This document shows positions 5,776 through 15,499 of a DNA stretch of 30,341 bases, piece after piece; positions within the stretch are counted from its first letter, which is position 1; every line of letters begins with the position of its first letter. The DNA comes from Clostridia bacterium. Its GTDB lineage: Bacteria > Bacillota > Clostridia > Christensenellales > Borkfalkiaceae. The DNA is taken from positions 1-30,341 of the forward strand of contig CAAFYG010000070.1 in NCBI GenBank assembly GCA_900767195.1. Reading direction: 5' to 3'. Position numbers and translations under genes: made by a program. The notes below the pieces were generated by a model, which was given only the letters and a program-made list of their open reading frames with translations, did no database searches and had not been told where the DNA came from.

Positions 5776-8121
5776 ATGAATAAAGGCGTTGAAGAAGATG
5801 TTTTTAATAAAGATTCCGTGTTGCGTTTAGAAAACCGTTTCTTTTCGCTTTCGTTTTCGCCGGACGGGATTTTGAATTCATTCTTAGATAAGAGGAACGG
5901 CGGCGAGATGACAGACGGAGAAAATCGTTTCGGTACAATCGATTATACGCTGTTTAACGAAGACATCACGACGCAGAAGAATAAACCGCCGTTTACACCG
6001 TATTCTTCCCGTCGGGCTGAGTTTGGCAGTGCTTCCGATACAGGAAAAAGTGTAGTCCTTTATGCGGAAGAGTTGCAAAGCAGAGCGGAATACGAATGTT
6101 TGCCGGGCGGCGGAGTAAAAATCTGCTTCGAGATCGGCAAAAAAGACGTTTCGGAATACGGATTGAATTTTCCGTTTAATTTTTCGGGAAAATTGCGCGG
6201 CGGTGCTTGGAAAAAACAGCTTTTATTTTCTTCGCCGTATAATTCCGCCGATAATAAGAGTTTGCTTGTGTATCTTACCCGCCCGGACGGAAATCATCTT
6301 GCGCTGATCGGCGACGGAAATGTCGACGGCTGGAAAATGGACTACTCGCCGTATATTTTCGGGCATTTCTTTATCAATCTGAAATGGATCGGGAATTTCG
6401 ATCGGGCGTACTCTCGCGCCGATAGGGCGAAAAAGTCGTTTTCGGTGTATATGTATGCCGTAAAAACGTATCGTGATGCGCTTGAAAAAATGTATGAAAT
6501 CACGGGGATACCCGTAGCAAATTATAAAGTATCTTCGGGTTATTGCGGTGAAGAAACAGAAATCGAAGTAATCGGCAAATGCGACGGAGTAAAAATCGAA
6601 GGCGAAAACAAAATATACCCCGTTAAAGACGGCAAAGCGAAAATATTGCTTTCGCGCTACGGCTTGCACTCTGTTTATCCCGTATACGACGGAGGAAAAA
6701 AGGGGGCTGATTGCGTGGTTTTTGCCTTTCGGAACATCCGCGAATTATTTGGCGATAATTTAAAGCGCGTGGGCAACGAGCCCATACCGGAACAATTATC
6801 GAATCTTTGCGAAGGATGGACGTGGGTGAATACCGCAGTCGATTATATGTGCGCCTACGGTAAAAATTCGGAACTCGAACATAAAGTGCAAAACGCGTTG
6901 TTCGCGATCCTTACGCAGGACGAAAATAAAGCGATACCGCACTGTACGATTTTTATGAAAGAATCGGGCGGCTATCCGCCGTATAGCGTATTTCACAGCA
7001 ACCGTATTCAGGAAGGATTTACGGGCATTTGGATGATGCTCGATCTCTATCGGCTTTACAAGGAAGAAAAATACCTGAAAATCGCGCTGAATATGTGTGA
7101 AAATTACCTTGCGGCATATCAGGCGGAAGACGGCGGACTCAAACGGGTGGAGGCTGGGAAGCTTGAAGATTACACCACGGTTTGCGCACCCCTTGTTGTT
7201 ATCGTCGACGCGACGATTGCGGCGGAAGCGGCGAAAGATCCGCGAGCCGAGGATTTTAAAAAGCGCGCGAAAAAAACGGCAGAATATCTGTATCGGCGCG
7301 GTTTTTCTTTCCCCACCGAAGGCGGTACTTCCGATCTGACGCAACCCGAATTCGAGGACGGATCGATTTCCTGCACCGCGCTTTCGTTGATTTATTATTG
7401 CTATAAGTTGGAAAGCAACGAAGAATATCTTCGTTTTGCAAAAGAAATTCTTGAAATTCATAACGCGTGGGAAATGTATACGCAGATAGCTCCGATGAAA
7501 AATTCTTCGTTGCGGTGGTGGGAAACCTGCTGGGCGGATTTCGGACCTTCGCTTTGCTGTGGGCATTGCTGGACGATCTGGCGCGCGGAAGCCGATTACT
7601 GGTACGGACTGCTCTTTGCCGATCCCGATTCGATGATCCGTTCATACAACGGCTTTTTCTCGAATTTTTCAAAGCAAACGCAAGACGGAAAATTGTACGG
7701 CACGTATATCATCGATTATATTACGGGCGGCGGATTCGATTACAGCGTATACGACAGATCCAAGAAAAATAAGCCTCGGTTCGAAATAACGAATCGCACG
7801 CTTGCGCCCGTGGAAGATATTACGGAAGCGCGCTATTGTTATAATCGGATGTATCATACGTGGTTTAAGTGCGTTGCCGTAATCGGAAACCGTACGTTGT
7901 TTGCACGAAGACGGGGCGAAGAAATATTGCGGGATTCCCCCGAATTGAAGCTCTTATTTGTGGCCGATTACGATGGAAAGTTAAAAATCGGGGCGACGGA
8001 ACAAATAAAAGTATGCACCAAAGAAAAATTTTCCGTATTGTACGGCGTGAAAAAGGGCGAATATGTATTTCCTCAAAACGGTGAGATATTGCTGAATTTT
8101 CAATCGCCCGAACGCTTATAA
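5776..8121 (+). CDS. Cytoplasmic multidomain protein with helical (alpha/alpha) barrel, putative glycoside hydrolase
   Basis: A 781-residue protein without signal peptide. Residues 1-225 look like a beta-sandwich, about 240-320 a small beta domain, and about 345-660 a helix-rich region with evenly spaced aromatic/acidic motifs (GFTGIWMMLDLYRLYKEEKY; WWETCWADFGPSLCCGHCW) typical of six-hairpin glycosidases and lyases. The C-terminus is beta-rich. A CCGHC cluster sits near residue 600. I could not place it in a named GH or PL family, so substrate is unassigned. The ATG at 5776 is chosen because GGGAGG lies 9-14 bases upstream; an earlier in-frame ATG at 5743 lacks a ribosome site. It is the first gene after the promoter, and probably acts on imported oligosaccharides. 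Confidence 0.7.
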   Translation: MNKGVEEDVFNKDSVLRLENRFFSLSFSPDGILNSFLDKRNGGEMTDGENRFGTIDYTLFNEDITTQKNKPPFTPYSSRRAEFGSASDTGKSVVLYAEELQSRAEYECLPGGGVKICFEIGKKDVSEYGLNFPFNFSGKLRGGAWKKQLLFSSPYNSADNKSLLVYLTRPDGNHLALIGDGNVDGWKMDYSPYIFGHFFINLKWIGNFDRAYSRADRAKKSFSVYMYAVKTYRDALEKMYEITGIPVANYKVSSGYCGEETEIEVIGKCDGVKIEGENKIYPVKDGKAKILLSRYGLHSVYPVYDGGKKGADCVVFAFRNIRELFGDNLKRVGNEPIPEQLSNLCEGWTWVNTAVDYMCAYGKNSELEHKVQNALFAILTQDENKAIPHCTIFMKESGGYPPYSVFHSNRIQEGFTGIWMMLDLYRLYKEEKYLKIALNMCENYLAAYQAEDGGLKRVEAGKLEDYTTVCAPLVVIVDATIAAEAAKDPRAEDFKKRAKKTAEYLYRRGFSFPTEGGTSDLTQPEFEDGSISCTALSLIYYCYKLESNEEYLRFAKEILEIHNAWEMYTQIAPMKNSSLRWWETCWADFGPSLCCGHCWTIWRAEADYWYGLLFADPDSMIRSYNGFFSNFSKQTQDGKLYGTYIIDYITGGGFDYSVYDRSKKNKPRFEITNRTLAPVEDITEARYCYNRMYHTWFKCVAVIGNRTLFARRRGEEILRDSPELKLLFVADYDGKLKIGATEQIKVCTKEKFSVLYGVKKGEYVFPQNGEILLNFQSPERL

Positions 8122-8161
8122 AAACGGAACGGAATAAGCAAAGTAACAAAGGATAGAAAAG

Positions 8162-9049
8162 ATGAACGGTAATTCCAAAATTTCCAAAAACGTATTTCTT
8201 ATCACGATTTTCACGATACCGATCCTCAATTTTCTTATATTTTGGGTGTATCTGAACTTTTCTTCGATAACGCTTGCGTTTCAGAACGTAACCGCCGAGG
8301 GAAAAGTGGTATGGAGTCTCGATAATTATAAAGCGCTGTTTACGTTTATGACGATGAAAGGCTCGATTTTCTGGAACGCTTTGAAAAACACGGCATTGTA
8401 TTGGCTGACGAGCTCGGTGGTTGCATATTTTCTCGCGTTTCCGTTGTGTTATTTTTTCTTTAAAAAGATAGCGGGGTACAAATTTTTCAGATTCGTTATC
8501 TTTTTGCCTACATTGATCAGCGCAACGGTGCTTACGAGTATTTTTAAACAGGTGATTGCGGCGAACGGCCCCGTGGGCGTTTTTCTTGAGAGTATGGGAA
8601 AAGATTATATTCCGTTTCTGACGGACGATCGTTACGCGATATGGACGTGTTTGTTTTATTCGCTTTTATTCGGTTTCGGGGCAAATTCGCTTGTGATTTC
8701 GGGCGCGATGTCGCAGATTAACGAAAGTCTTGTAGACGCGGGAAAAATCGACGGAACAAATATGTGGACGGAGCTTACGAAAATTATCGTACCGATGGTA
8801 TGGCCTACGATGTCTGCGATTTTTATACAGGCGATTGCGGGGTTTTTCAATGCGTCGGGTCCGATATTGCTTTTAACGCAAGGCGCTTACGGTACGTGGA
8901 CGATTAACTATTGGATATATCAGCAGGTGTACGGGGCTACGAATTACTATTTTCCTGCGGCGGTGGGGTTGTTTTTCGCCTTGCTTTCTTTGCCGCTGAC
9001 GTTCTTTTCGAAGTGGTTGTTAAAACGCAGAAATGCGGCGGAGGGTTGA
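8162..9049 (+). CDS. ABC sugar transporter permease, MalF/UgpA type
   Basis: A 295-residue integral membrane protein with about six hydrophobic segments, one at the N-terminus (FLITIFTIPILNFLIFWVYL) and the last near residues 255-285. The EAA loop that docks on the ATPase is at about 188-215 (ESLVDAGKIDGTNMWTELTK then IIVPMVWP), with the conserved Gly of DAG. It pairs with the next permease to form the channel of an importer for oligosaccharides. AAGGATAG precedes the start. It is 40 bases after the previous gene and 3 bases before the second permease. Confidence 0.93.
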   Translation: MNGNSKISKNVFLITIFTIPILNFLIFWVYLNFSSITLAFQNVTAEGKVVWSLDNYKALFTFMTMKGSIFWNALKNTALYWLTSSVVAYFLAFPLCYFFFKKIAGYKFFRFVIFLPTLISATVLTSIFKQVIAANGPVGVFLESMGKDYIPFLTDDRYAIWTCLFYSLLFGFGANSLVISGAMSQINESLVDAGKIDGTNMWTELTKIIVPMVWPTMSAIFIQAIAGFFNASGPILLLTQGAYGTWTINYWIYQQVYGATNYYFPAAVGLFFALLSLPLTFFSKWLLKRRNAAEG

Positions 9050-9052
9050 CGA

Positions 9053-9934
9053 ATGAAAAAGAAATTATTTGCGGGGTTAGCGTCGGCAAAGGGCACTCGT
9101 TCTGAAAAAATTATACGCTTGATCGCGTTTGTTGTGCTGCTTTTAATTTCTGCCGCGCTCATTTACCCTTATATTTTCGCGATCAATTCTTCGTTCAAGA
9201 AAGACGATCCCGATTTTTTGATGAATATGAGCAAAATTTCGTTTCCGCCGCGGCTTTCTACTTATTTCGAAGCTTTTACAGATCTTACCGTAGGCCAAAC
9301 ATCGTATTTCGGAATGTTTGTAAATTCGGTGTGGTATTCTGCGGGCAGAGCGATAGCGAATGTAGGTTCGTCGATGTTGCTTGCTTACGGAGTGGCTTGT
9401 TACCGTTTTAAATTCAGAAATTTTATGTACAATCTCGTATTGTTTGTGCTTGTGATGCCGATGTTCGGCACGTTGCCTGCTACGTACCGTTTGTACAGCG
9501 ATCTCGGTATGATCGATTCGCCGTTGATTTTACTTGCGTATGCAGGGGCTTTCGACGGACAATTTCTGATTTTATATTCGTTTTTCAAAAATCTTTCGTG
9601 GGATTATGCCGAGTCGGCATTTCTCGACGGCGCGGGGCATTTCACCGTGTTTTTCAAAATTATGTTGCCTATGGCGTTGCCCGCCACGATGACGATGGCG
9701 GTTACGAATCTGATTGCTTCGTGGAACGATTACAGCTCGATTCTTTTGTATTTGCCCGAAATGCCTACGCTGACTACGGGATTATATTCCTTTGAAATCA
9801 AGCAAATGTATGCGGCAGACAGGCCGGTATATTACGCAGGGTTGGTGCTTTCGATTATTCCCGTGTTTGCCGTATTTTTTGCTATGCAGAATACTATTCT
9901 TTCCAAAACGTATGCGGGCGGCTTGAAAGAGTAA
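9053..9934 (+). CDS. ABC sugar transporter permease, MalG/UgpE type
   Basis: A 293-residue partner permease with about six membrane segments. The EAA motif is at about 185-212 (YAESAFLDGAGHFTVFFKIM then LPMALP). The C-terminal pattern LSIIPVFAVFFAMQ plus TYAGGLKE is typical of MalG-like subunits (usual ending xxGGLKG/E). GGAGGG lies about 8 bases before the ATG, inside the end of the previous gene. No ATPase subunit is encoded nearby, so a shared MsmX/MsmK-type ATPase elsewhere is expected. Confidence 0.93.
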   Translation: MKKKLFAGLASAKGTRSEKIIRLIAFVVLLLISAALIYPYIFAINSSFKKDDPDFLMNMSKISFPPRLSTYFEAFTDLTVGQTSYFGMFVNSVWYSAGRAIANVGSSMLLAYGVACYRFKFRNFMYNLVLFVLVMPMFGTLPATYRLYSDLGMIDSPLILLAYAGAFDGQFLILYSFFKNLSWDYAESAFLDGAGHFTVFFKIMLPMALPATMTMAVTNLIASWNDYSSILLYLPEMPTLTTGLYSFEIKQMYAADRPVYYAGLVLSIIPVFAVFFAMQNTILSKTYAGGLKE

Positions 9935-9976
9935 ACGAAGAAAATTCAAAATTATCAATAATCAGGGAGAATAAAT

Positions 9977-11593
9977 ATGAAAAGTTTAAAAAAATCGCTT
10001 TGCCTTTTGATTGCGTTCGTCGCGCTGATTCCCGCGACGGCGTGCGGTAAAAAACCGAACGGACCGGAAAATCCGGAAGCTACGCTGATGATGAAGATTC
10101 CGGATCTCGGCTATGGCTACGAATGGCTGAAAGTTCTTGCCGATCGCTACACCGAAAAGACGGGAACGCCTACGTGGGTGGAGGTTACCGACGTAGACGC
10201 GGCTTACGCTACGGAAATACAAGGCGGCGCTTCGAAATACGATTTGTATTTCAACCGCGGTTCGGCGCATACGCTCGTGGCTAACCCCGTCCGCGTAGGC
10301 GCGAGAACGTACGAATGCATTCTGGAAGATCTTACGGATATTTATACAAGCGCGAATCCGTACGACGATAATCGGACCACCATCAAAGATAAATTGCGCG
10401 ACGGATACGAATATTATAATCAGGTGCTGAAAGACTCCGACGGCGACGGTACGCCCGAAGTTCATTATTACGGCGTGCAGTACGTAGATTCGATTGTGGG
10501 AATCGTGCGCAATAAATCGGTGTGGAAAGATTCGTGGAAAACGCCGAACACCACCGATGAGCTTTCCGGGCTGTGCGCTACTATAAAATCGCAGGGGTAT
10601 ACGCCGTTCATTTGGAGTCAGTCATCGAATTATTGGATGAATTACTGGCCTGTGTGGGTGTATCAGTATCAGGGTTATAACGATATGTTGCGTTTCTGGG
10701 AAGGACTTCCCGAAAAAGGGCGCGGCGATACCCCGAGCGCGGCGATGTGGGATCGGAAAGGTTGGAAAGAAGCGATGACCGTTATGGAAAACCTGCTTGC
10801 CGAAGAGAACGGGTATATGCACAAATACAGTATGACGTCTGATTTTACCACGGCGCAGGGATATTTTCTCGGCAACGATAATATCGCGATGATGATAAAC
10901 GGCGACTGGATAGAAAACGAAATGAAGAAAAACTATCCGAATACGCGGTTGGACGTAATCAAAACGCCTGTAATCAGCGCGATTATCAACGTTTTGCCCG
11001 ATAAAAGCGTAGAAAACGACGCCGAACTTTCCGCGCTGATCGCCGCAATCGACGAGGGAAAAACGGAACTTTCAGGGGTGGGATACGAGGTTACGCAGGC
11101 AGACTACGATCGCGTAAAAACGGCTCGGAATACGTATATTAACCCGCTCACAAATCATCAGGCGTATATTCCCGTGTATTCCGAAAAAAAGTCAATAGCA
11201 AAAGACTTTTTGCAATTTATGGCGTCGGACGAAGGAATGACGGTTATGTCGGAATCTTCGAAAGGATTTTTGCTTCCTTATAACTACTCGACGGAACAAA
11301 CGGAAAGCATAAAAGCCGTGGCGGGGGATTATGTAAAATCTTGCATCGAAGCGCGAAACGGTTGTTCGATGGTATCTTCGGCTATGTACAGAAGTCGTCT
11401 GTTTACCGTAGGCGGTATGCCGTTTACGCCGTGCTATCAACTCGGCAACTCGGTGGAAGTGATTTTATCGGCGAAAAAATCGACCGATACCTATCGGAAT
11501 GCGGCTGAAATTTACAGGCTGAATCTTGCGAACGTACAATCCGCCGCGGCGGCGTTCAGTCAGGCAACGGGAATCACTTTTAAAAGAAACTGA
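9977..11593 (+). CDS. Extracellular solute-binding lipoprotein (family 1) of the sugar ABC importer
   Basis: A 538-residue lipoprotein. The signal peptide MKSLKKSLCLLIAFVALIPA ends in the lipobox region ATAC with Cys23 as the lipidation site, then GKK. The body has family-1 SBP features: the GYTPFIWSQSSNYWMNYWPV segment rich in sugar-stacking aromatics, the hinge FLGNDNIAMMINGDWIENEM, and the C-terminal KSIAKDFLQFMASDEG helix. It would be anchored outside the membrane and hand oligosaccharides to the two permeases. GGGAG lies 8-12 bases before the ATG. At 538 residues it is longer than the 420-450 usual for the family, as in SBPs for larger oligosaccharides. Confidence 0.92.
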   Translation: MKSLKKSLCLLIAFVALIPATACGKKPNGPENPEATLMMKIPDLGYGYEWLKVLADRYTEKTGTPTWVEVTDVDAAYATEIQGGASKYDLYFNRGSAHTLVANPVRVGARTYECILEDLTDIYTSANPYDDNRTTIKDKLRDGYEYYNQVLKDSDGDGTPEVHYYGVQYVDSIVGIVRNKSVWKDSWKTPNTTDELSGLCATIKSQGYTPFIWSQSSNYWMNYWPVWVYQYQGYNDMLRFWEGLPEKGRGDTPSAAMWDRKGWKEAMTVMENLLAEENGYMHKYSMTSDFTTAQGYFLGNDNIAMMINGDWIENEMKKNYPNTRLDVIKTPVISAIINVLPDKSVENDAELSALIAAIDEGKTELSGVGYEVTQADYDRVKTARNTYINPLTNHQAYIPVYSEKKSIAKDFLQFMASDEGMTVMSESSKGFLLPYNYSTEQTESIKAVAGDYVKSCIEARNGCSMVSSAMYRSRLFTVGGMPFTPCYQLGNSVEVILSAKKSTDTYRNAAEIYRLNLANVQSAAAAFSQATGITFKRN

Positions 11594-11609
11594 ATTCGGC
11601 GAGGAAAAG

Positions 11610-14177
11610 ATGAAAAGAAATATTTTATATGGAGGCTTGGCGGCGGTAGTACTGATTTCGGCGACAAGCGGAATGTTTTTAAACGGCGACGGAGCGAAAA
11701 GCAACGCTTCCGGTATCGGCGAAAATGCCGAAATTTGGAGTACGTACGGCACATACGCGGTGATGCAAGATCCTGTCGAGCTTGAAAAAAACGAATATCA
11801 GCCCGTGAAAATGGCCCCCGAAATTCAGATTTCTATGGCGAAAGGCGAAACGGAAGGCGGGCAGATTGTATTTACGGCAAAAACCGATATATCGTCTTTC
11901 GATCTTACGGCGGGGGAGCTGACCTGCGGCGAACATTCTATTCCCGCAGAAAACGTGAAAATATATAAGCAATGCTACACTTACGTGCAGGACGATCGCA
12001 CGCCGATGACGACGGGCTGGTATCCCGATTTGCTTTTGCCTTTGGATTTAGCAAAAACAGCCGGAGAAACTACGGTGAAACAGGGATTGAATCAGGGAAT
12101 CACGGTAGAAATCACTACATTTTCCGATAGCATTCCCGGAGTATATTCGGGGAATTTCACGCTTACGATAAACGGCGAAAAAACGAATATTCCCGTTGCC
12201 GTGCAAATCTGGGATATCGATATTACCGCTTCGCACGTACTCACCGTAGACGTGGGAATGTACGATAAAATGTCGCTCGGGGGCGATTCTTCGGCGGAAA
12301 CGATCAGAAAATATTACGATCAGATGCTGGATTATCGCGCGAATATTCTGTATATGCCGTTCAGCACCTACGGCGAAGATCGATTTGTGGAAGAATTGTT
12401 GAAATATTATAATCATCCGCGTGTAACGTATATCGGAATTCCCGAAGAATTTTCCGTGTTCGGACAGTATGTTCTTGCGGCGGCGAGAAATTCCACGCCC
12501 GAGCGCATTCTCACCGACAAATTGTATACTTACGATAAGGCGAACGACGAACAGGACGATTACAGAAAAGTGGTTGCTTCCGTGCAACGCTTTGAATCCG
12601 AACTTCAAAACGTGATCGATACGCTTGTGCGGGAAGAATTTTTCACGGCATACGACGGCGTGGCGGAAGGCGGCGAGTTTTATACCGTTCTCAGCGAATC
12701 GATTAAAAACGTGGGCATTATAGAAACGATCGGGTGGCGAAAAGAATACGACGGCTTAAATATAACTTACGTGCCGCACAACGAATTCGGTTCGGGCTCG
12801 ACTTTAACCGATGAAGGCGGCGTGGAGCACGAGGCGAATCGCGACGTTTACGAACAAAAAAGCGCGAACGGCAAATATCTGCATTATATCAATGGTACAG
12901 GACCGTGGATCGGACACGGTATGCCGAATTATCTTTCCGGATTAAGATATTGGGGCTATGATTTGCAGAAAAACGGAATCGCGGGGGAGCTGAGTTGGTC
13001 GATCTGTGAATTTGCTTACGTACAGCAATTCAATCAGCCGCCCTATCTTCCGAGAAATTCGTATGAAGACGCTTTTAATTTTTCGTCGTTGCAATTCTGT
13101 CTGGACGGGCAATATGTATATTCGGGCAGCAGGTATGGGGTTACGGGCTTTTTGCCTTCTATGCGACTGGCTTCGAGAAGAGACGGCTTCGAAGATTACG
13201 AATTGATTTATAGACTCGGCGAGTTGTATAAAAACGAATTAATGAATCTTTACGGCATAGATTACGACATGCGCAACGTGCTTGATTGGGTTTACCGAAA
13301 AGCCGTTTCCGATGTGAATTATTATAATTTCGACGATTCTCTGTTGTATGAAATGCGAAAAAACATCGTTGATCTTATTATGCTCGCCGAAAGCGATGCG
13401 AAATTTATGCTTTCCGGCATCGGGTTTGACGGAAGTGAAGCAACGATTGAATTTTACGTTGCCGACGGATATCAAGCGAATTTCTGCGGCGAAACGTTGA
13501 GCGGCAATGCCTGCGAATCGGGCACAGGAAGAAAATACTCCGTAAAACGCAACGTAAATACGGGAAACGATGTTTCGATTGAACTTGAAAAAGACGGGAC
13601 TGTTTTTTCTTTTGCCGCAAAATTAGCGCGGAATCATATTTATACCGACGTGTTCGGCGACGGAGAAACTCTGAAAAAAGGCATCGAAGCGCGAAGCGAC
13701 GCCGTAATTTCTGCGGGCGGCGATCAAAGCGTATCGTTTTTATTTAAAGAATGTGAGCTGGACGATCCCGCCGACGTTGTTCTGGAACAGGACAGATATT
13801 TTTCGTTGACGGAAGAATATTTCGGTTGTTCCATCAACGACTTATACGACGTAACGCTTACGTTTGAAGTTGAAAGCGAAGATACCGACGCAGATTTCGT
13901 ATTGCGTATGTATATGGGCGCGGACGAATACGATACTTCTTATCTTGTCGACGCAAAAGGCTTGTATCATAACGGAGAAAGCAAAAGGGAGTATACGTAT
14001 ACTTTTCTTGTAGACAGACTTGCGCAAAAATATTTCGATCAATATAAAAACGTAAACAGGCTCACGTGGCGTACCGACAATGCGCAGGAAGCAGGCAAGG
14101 ACTATCGCCTCTATAAAGATATGAAGATTACTTTGAAAAAAATTTCATATACGAAAAACGGGAGAATGGGAGAATGA
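11610..14177 (+). CDS. Secreted GH123/DUF4091-like protein with altered catalytic dyad
   Basis: An 855-residue protein with an N-terminal hydrophobic signal or anchor (ILYGGLAAVVLISATSGMFL). Residues about 45-215 form a beta-sandwich ending QIWDIDITASHVLTVDVGMY, and a TIM-barrel-like region follows. RYWGYDLQKNGIAGELSWSI and GFLPSMRLASRRDGFEDYEL are characteristic of DUF4091 (GH123 catalytic domain, beta-N-acetylgalactosaminidase). About 225 C-terminal residues form extra beta domains. In GH123 relatives the YxYDEP motif carries the Asp-Glu pair; here the corresponding segment reads YTYDKAND, with Asp309 followed by Lys310. The enzyme may therefore be inactive or altered. The ATG at 11610 is chosen for GAGGAAAAG directly upstream; an earlier start at 11526 overlaps the previous gene. 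It overlaps the next gene by ATGA. Confidence 0.75.
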   Translation: MKRNILYGGLAAVVLISATSGMFLNGDGAKSNASGIGENAEIWSTYGTYAVMQDPVELEKNEYQPVKMAPEIQISMAKGETEGGQIVFTAKTDISSFDLTAGELTCGEHSIPAENVKIYKQCYTYVQDDRTPMTTGWYPDLLLPLDLAKTAGETTVKQGLNQGITVEITTFSDSIPGVYSGNFTLTINGEKTNIPVAVQIWDIDITASHVLTVDVGMYDKMSLGGDSSAETIRKYYDQMLDYRANILYMPFSTYGEDRFVEELLKYYNHPRVTYIGIPEEFSVFGQYVLAAARNSTPERILTDKLYTYDKANDEQDDYRKVVASVQRFESELQNVIDTLVREEFFTAYDGVAEGGEFYTVLSESIKNVGIIETIGWRKEYDGLNITYVPHNEFGSGSTLTDEGGVEHEANRDVYEQKSANGKYLHYINGTGPWIGHGMPNYLSGLRYWGYDLQKNGIAGELSWSICEFAYVQQFNQPPYLPRNSYEDAFNFSSLQFCLDGQYVYSGSRYGVTGFLPSMRLASRRDGFEDYELIYRLGELYKNELMNLYGIDYDMRNVLDWVYRKAVSDVNYYNFDDSLLYEMRKNIVDLIMLAESDAKFMLSGIGFDGSEATIEFYVADGYQANFCGETLSGNACESGTGRKYSVKRNVNTGNDVSIELEKDGTVFSFAAKLARNHIYTDVFGDGETLKKGIEARSDAVISAGGDQSVSFLFKECELDDPADVVLEQDRYFSLTEEYFGCSINDLYDVTLTFEVESEDTDADFVLRMYMGADEYDTSYLVDAKGLYHNGESKREYTYTFLVDRLAQKYFDQYKNVNRLTWRTDNAQEAGKDYRLYKDMKITLKKISYTKNGRMGE

Positions 14178-15499
14178 AAAAATTTTTAGCGGCAGTACTT
14201 TCCTGTGCGATGCTCGGGGCGGCGGCATGTTCCAGCGAGACAACCGGGCAGCCCGAAACGGGGGAATACGCTACGGCGGTGGCGAACTTCGAGGACTACG
14301 ACGACGTTTACAATATTTTAATGTCCTGGTATAATACCGGCACAATCGGCAGGTGGGAGATCAACAAAGATTCGCGATACGTTTCAGAAGGTACGGGTAG
14401 CGCGAAGTGGACGATGGACGCTTCCGTAGCGGAAGTATGGCAACAAACCCGTATGGACTGCGCGCAACCGATGGTGGCACATTACTACCTTGCAGGCAAT
14501 CTGAGCGTGGATATGACGGATATGAGCAAAGTGCGGTGCATCTTTGTAGATTGCTACAATGCCAACGATTTCGAAGTTACGTTCGGCGGGTGTATTTTCA
14601 CGGAAGAAACTTTCACGTATGCAAGTTCGTCGGTAACGGTGAAACCGGGAAAATGGGCGACGCTTAAAATTCGCCTGAATCCGTTTATAGCGGGAAAATA
14701 TTTCACGGCGGTACGGCGCATAACTTTCACGGTGGATTACGATCATAAGGTGATGGAGAAAAATTCGGAAGTAGCGAAAAAAGGCCAACTTTATTATCCG
14801 CAGGCGGTGGTGTATATAGACAATATGTACGCGGTAAAAGACGATGCGCCCGTACAGACAGATAAAAATTTCGCCGATGAAAAGGAAATTCTTTATTTCA
14901 ACGATTTATCGGACGTGAAATACGTGAACCCGTATCTTTGCAACGGCGAAAATGACTGGCTGGAACGCGACATTCGTTTTGCGCAGGGGGTATCTGCTTC
15001 TTTTACTTCGAATCCCTGCTATACGAACGGCAAAAAAGGAGCTTTGGAAGTGCGCTTTGATCCCTGGCATTCCGTGCGCAGAGACTGGAAAACAAATTAT
15101 ACTTACGATCAGATGCTCGGCGGCATAGAAATCGTAGGCGTAACGGATAAAATCAATTTTTTGCCGTTGCAGACAAAGAATTATAAACTTGCCGTAGACG
15201 TGTACAACGATTTTTCGTTTGACAAAGAAGTCTTTTTCGGAATGGACGATAACGTTAATAAATTCAATTACGTAACCGAAAACGAATATCCGTACGAAAT
15301 CGGGTGTAAATTTCCGCTTTACAATATGTATAAGCTGAAAGCAAAAACGTGGACGACGATTTATTTCGACAGGGCGGAACATCTTGATCTTTCGCAAGGG
15401 GTAGCGCGGATCAAATTCGCTTCTTCGAAACTCGATATAAACAGATCGGGAAGTTTTTACCTGAATAATTTAAGACTGGTGAAGGAGGAAATCGTATGA
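14174..15499 (+). CDS. Surface lipoprotein with two carbohydrate-binding-like sandwich modules
   Basis: A 441-residue lipoprotein: MKKFLAAVLSCAMLGAAAC gives Cys19 as the lipid site. Two similar beta-sandwich modules follow, about 30-230 (starts VANFEDYDDVYN, ends VVYIDNMYAVKD) and about 245-441 (starts ILYFNDLSDVKYVN, ends SGSFYLNNLRLVKE). The end pattern, a beta strand with xDNhxxhK, is typical of jelly-roll carbohydrate-binding modules in which the module is closed by its first and last strands. No catalytic motif is seen. It starts within the stop of the previous gene (ATGA), so the two are translationally coupled. Likely role is glycan capture at the cell surface; the family is not named. 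Confidence 0.65.
   Translation: MKKFLAAVLSCAMLGAAACSSETTGQPETGEYATAVANFEDYDDVYNILMSWYNTGTIGRWEINKDSRYVSEGTGSAKWTMDASVAEVWQQTRMDCAQPMVAHYYLAGNLSVDMTDMSKVRCIFVDCYNANDFEVTFGGCIFTEETFTYASSSVTVKPGKWATLKIRLNPFIAGKYFTAVRRITFTVDYDHKVMEKNSEVAKKGQLYYPQAVVYIDNMYAVKDDAPVQTDKNFADEKEILYFNDLSDVKYVNPYLCNGENDWLERDIRFAQGVSASFTSNPCYTNGKKGALEVRFDPWHSVRRDWKTNYTYDQMLGGIEIVGVTDKINFLPLQTKNYKLAVDVYNDFSFDKEVFFGMDDNVNKFNYVTENEYPYEIGCKFPLYNMYKLKAKTWTTIYFDRAEHLDLSQGVARIKFASSKLDINRSGSFYLNNLRLVKEEIV

Noticed and set aside
6796..7566. 256-residue minus-strand ORF
   Set aside because: It is antisense to the helical-barrel protein gene, basic and low in structure, with no ribosome site. The same applies to the many other minus-strand ORFs under the operon.
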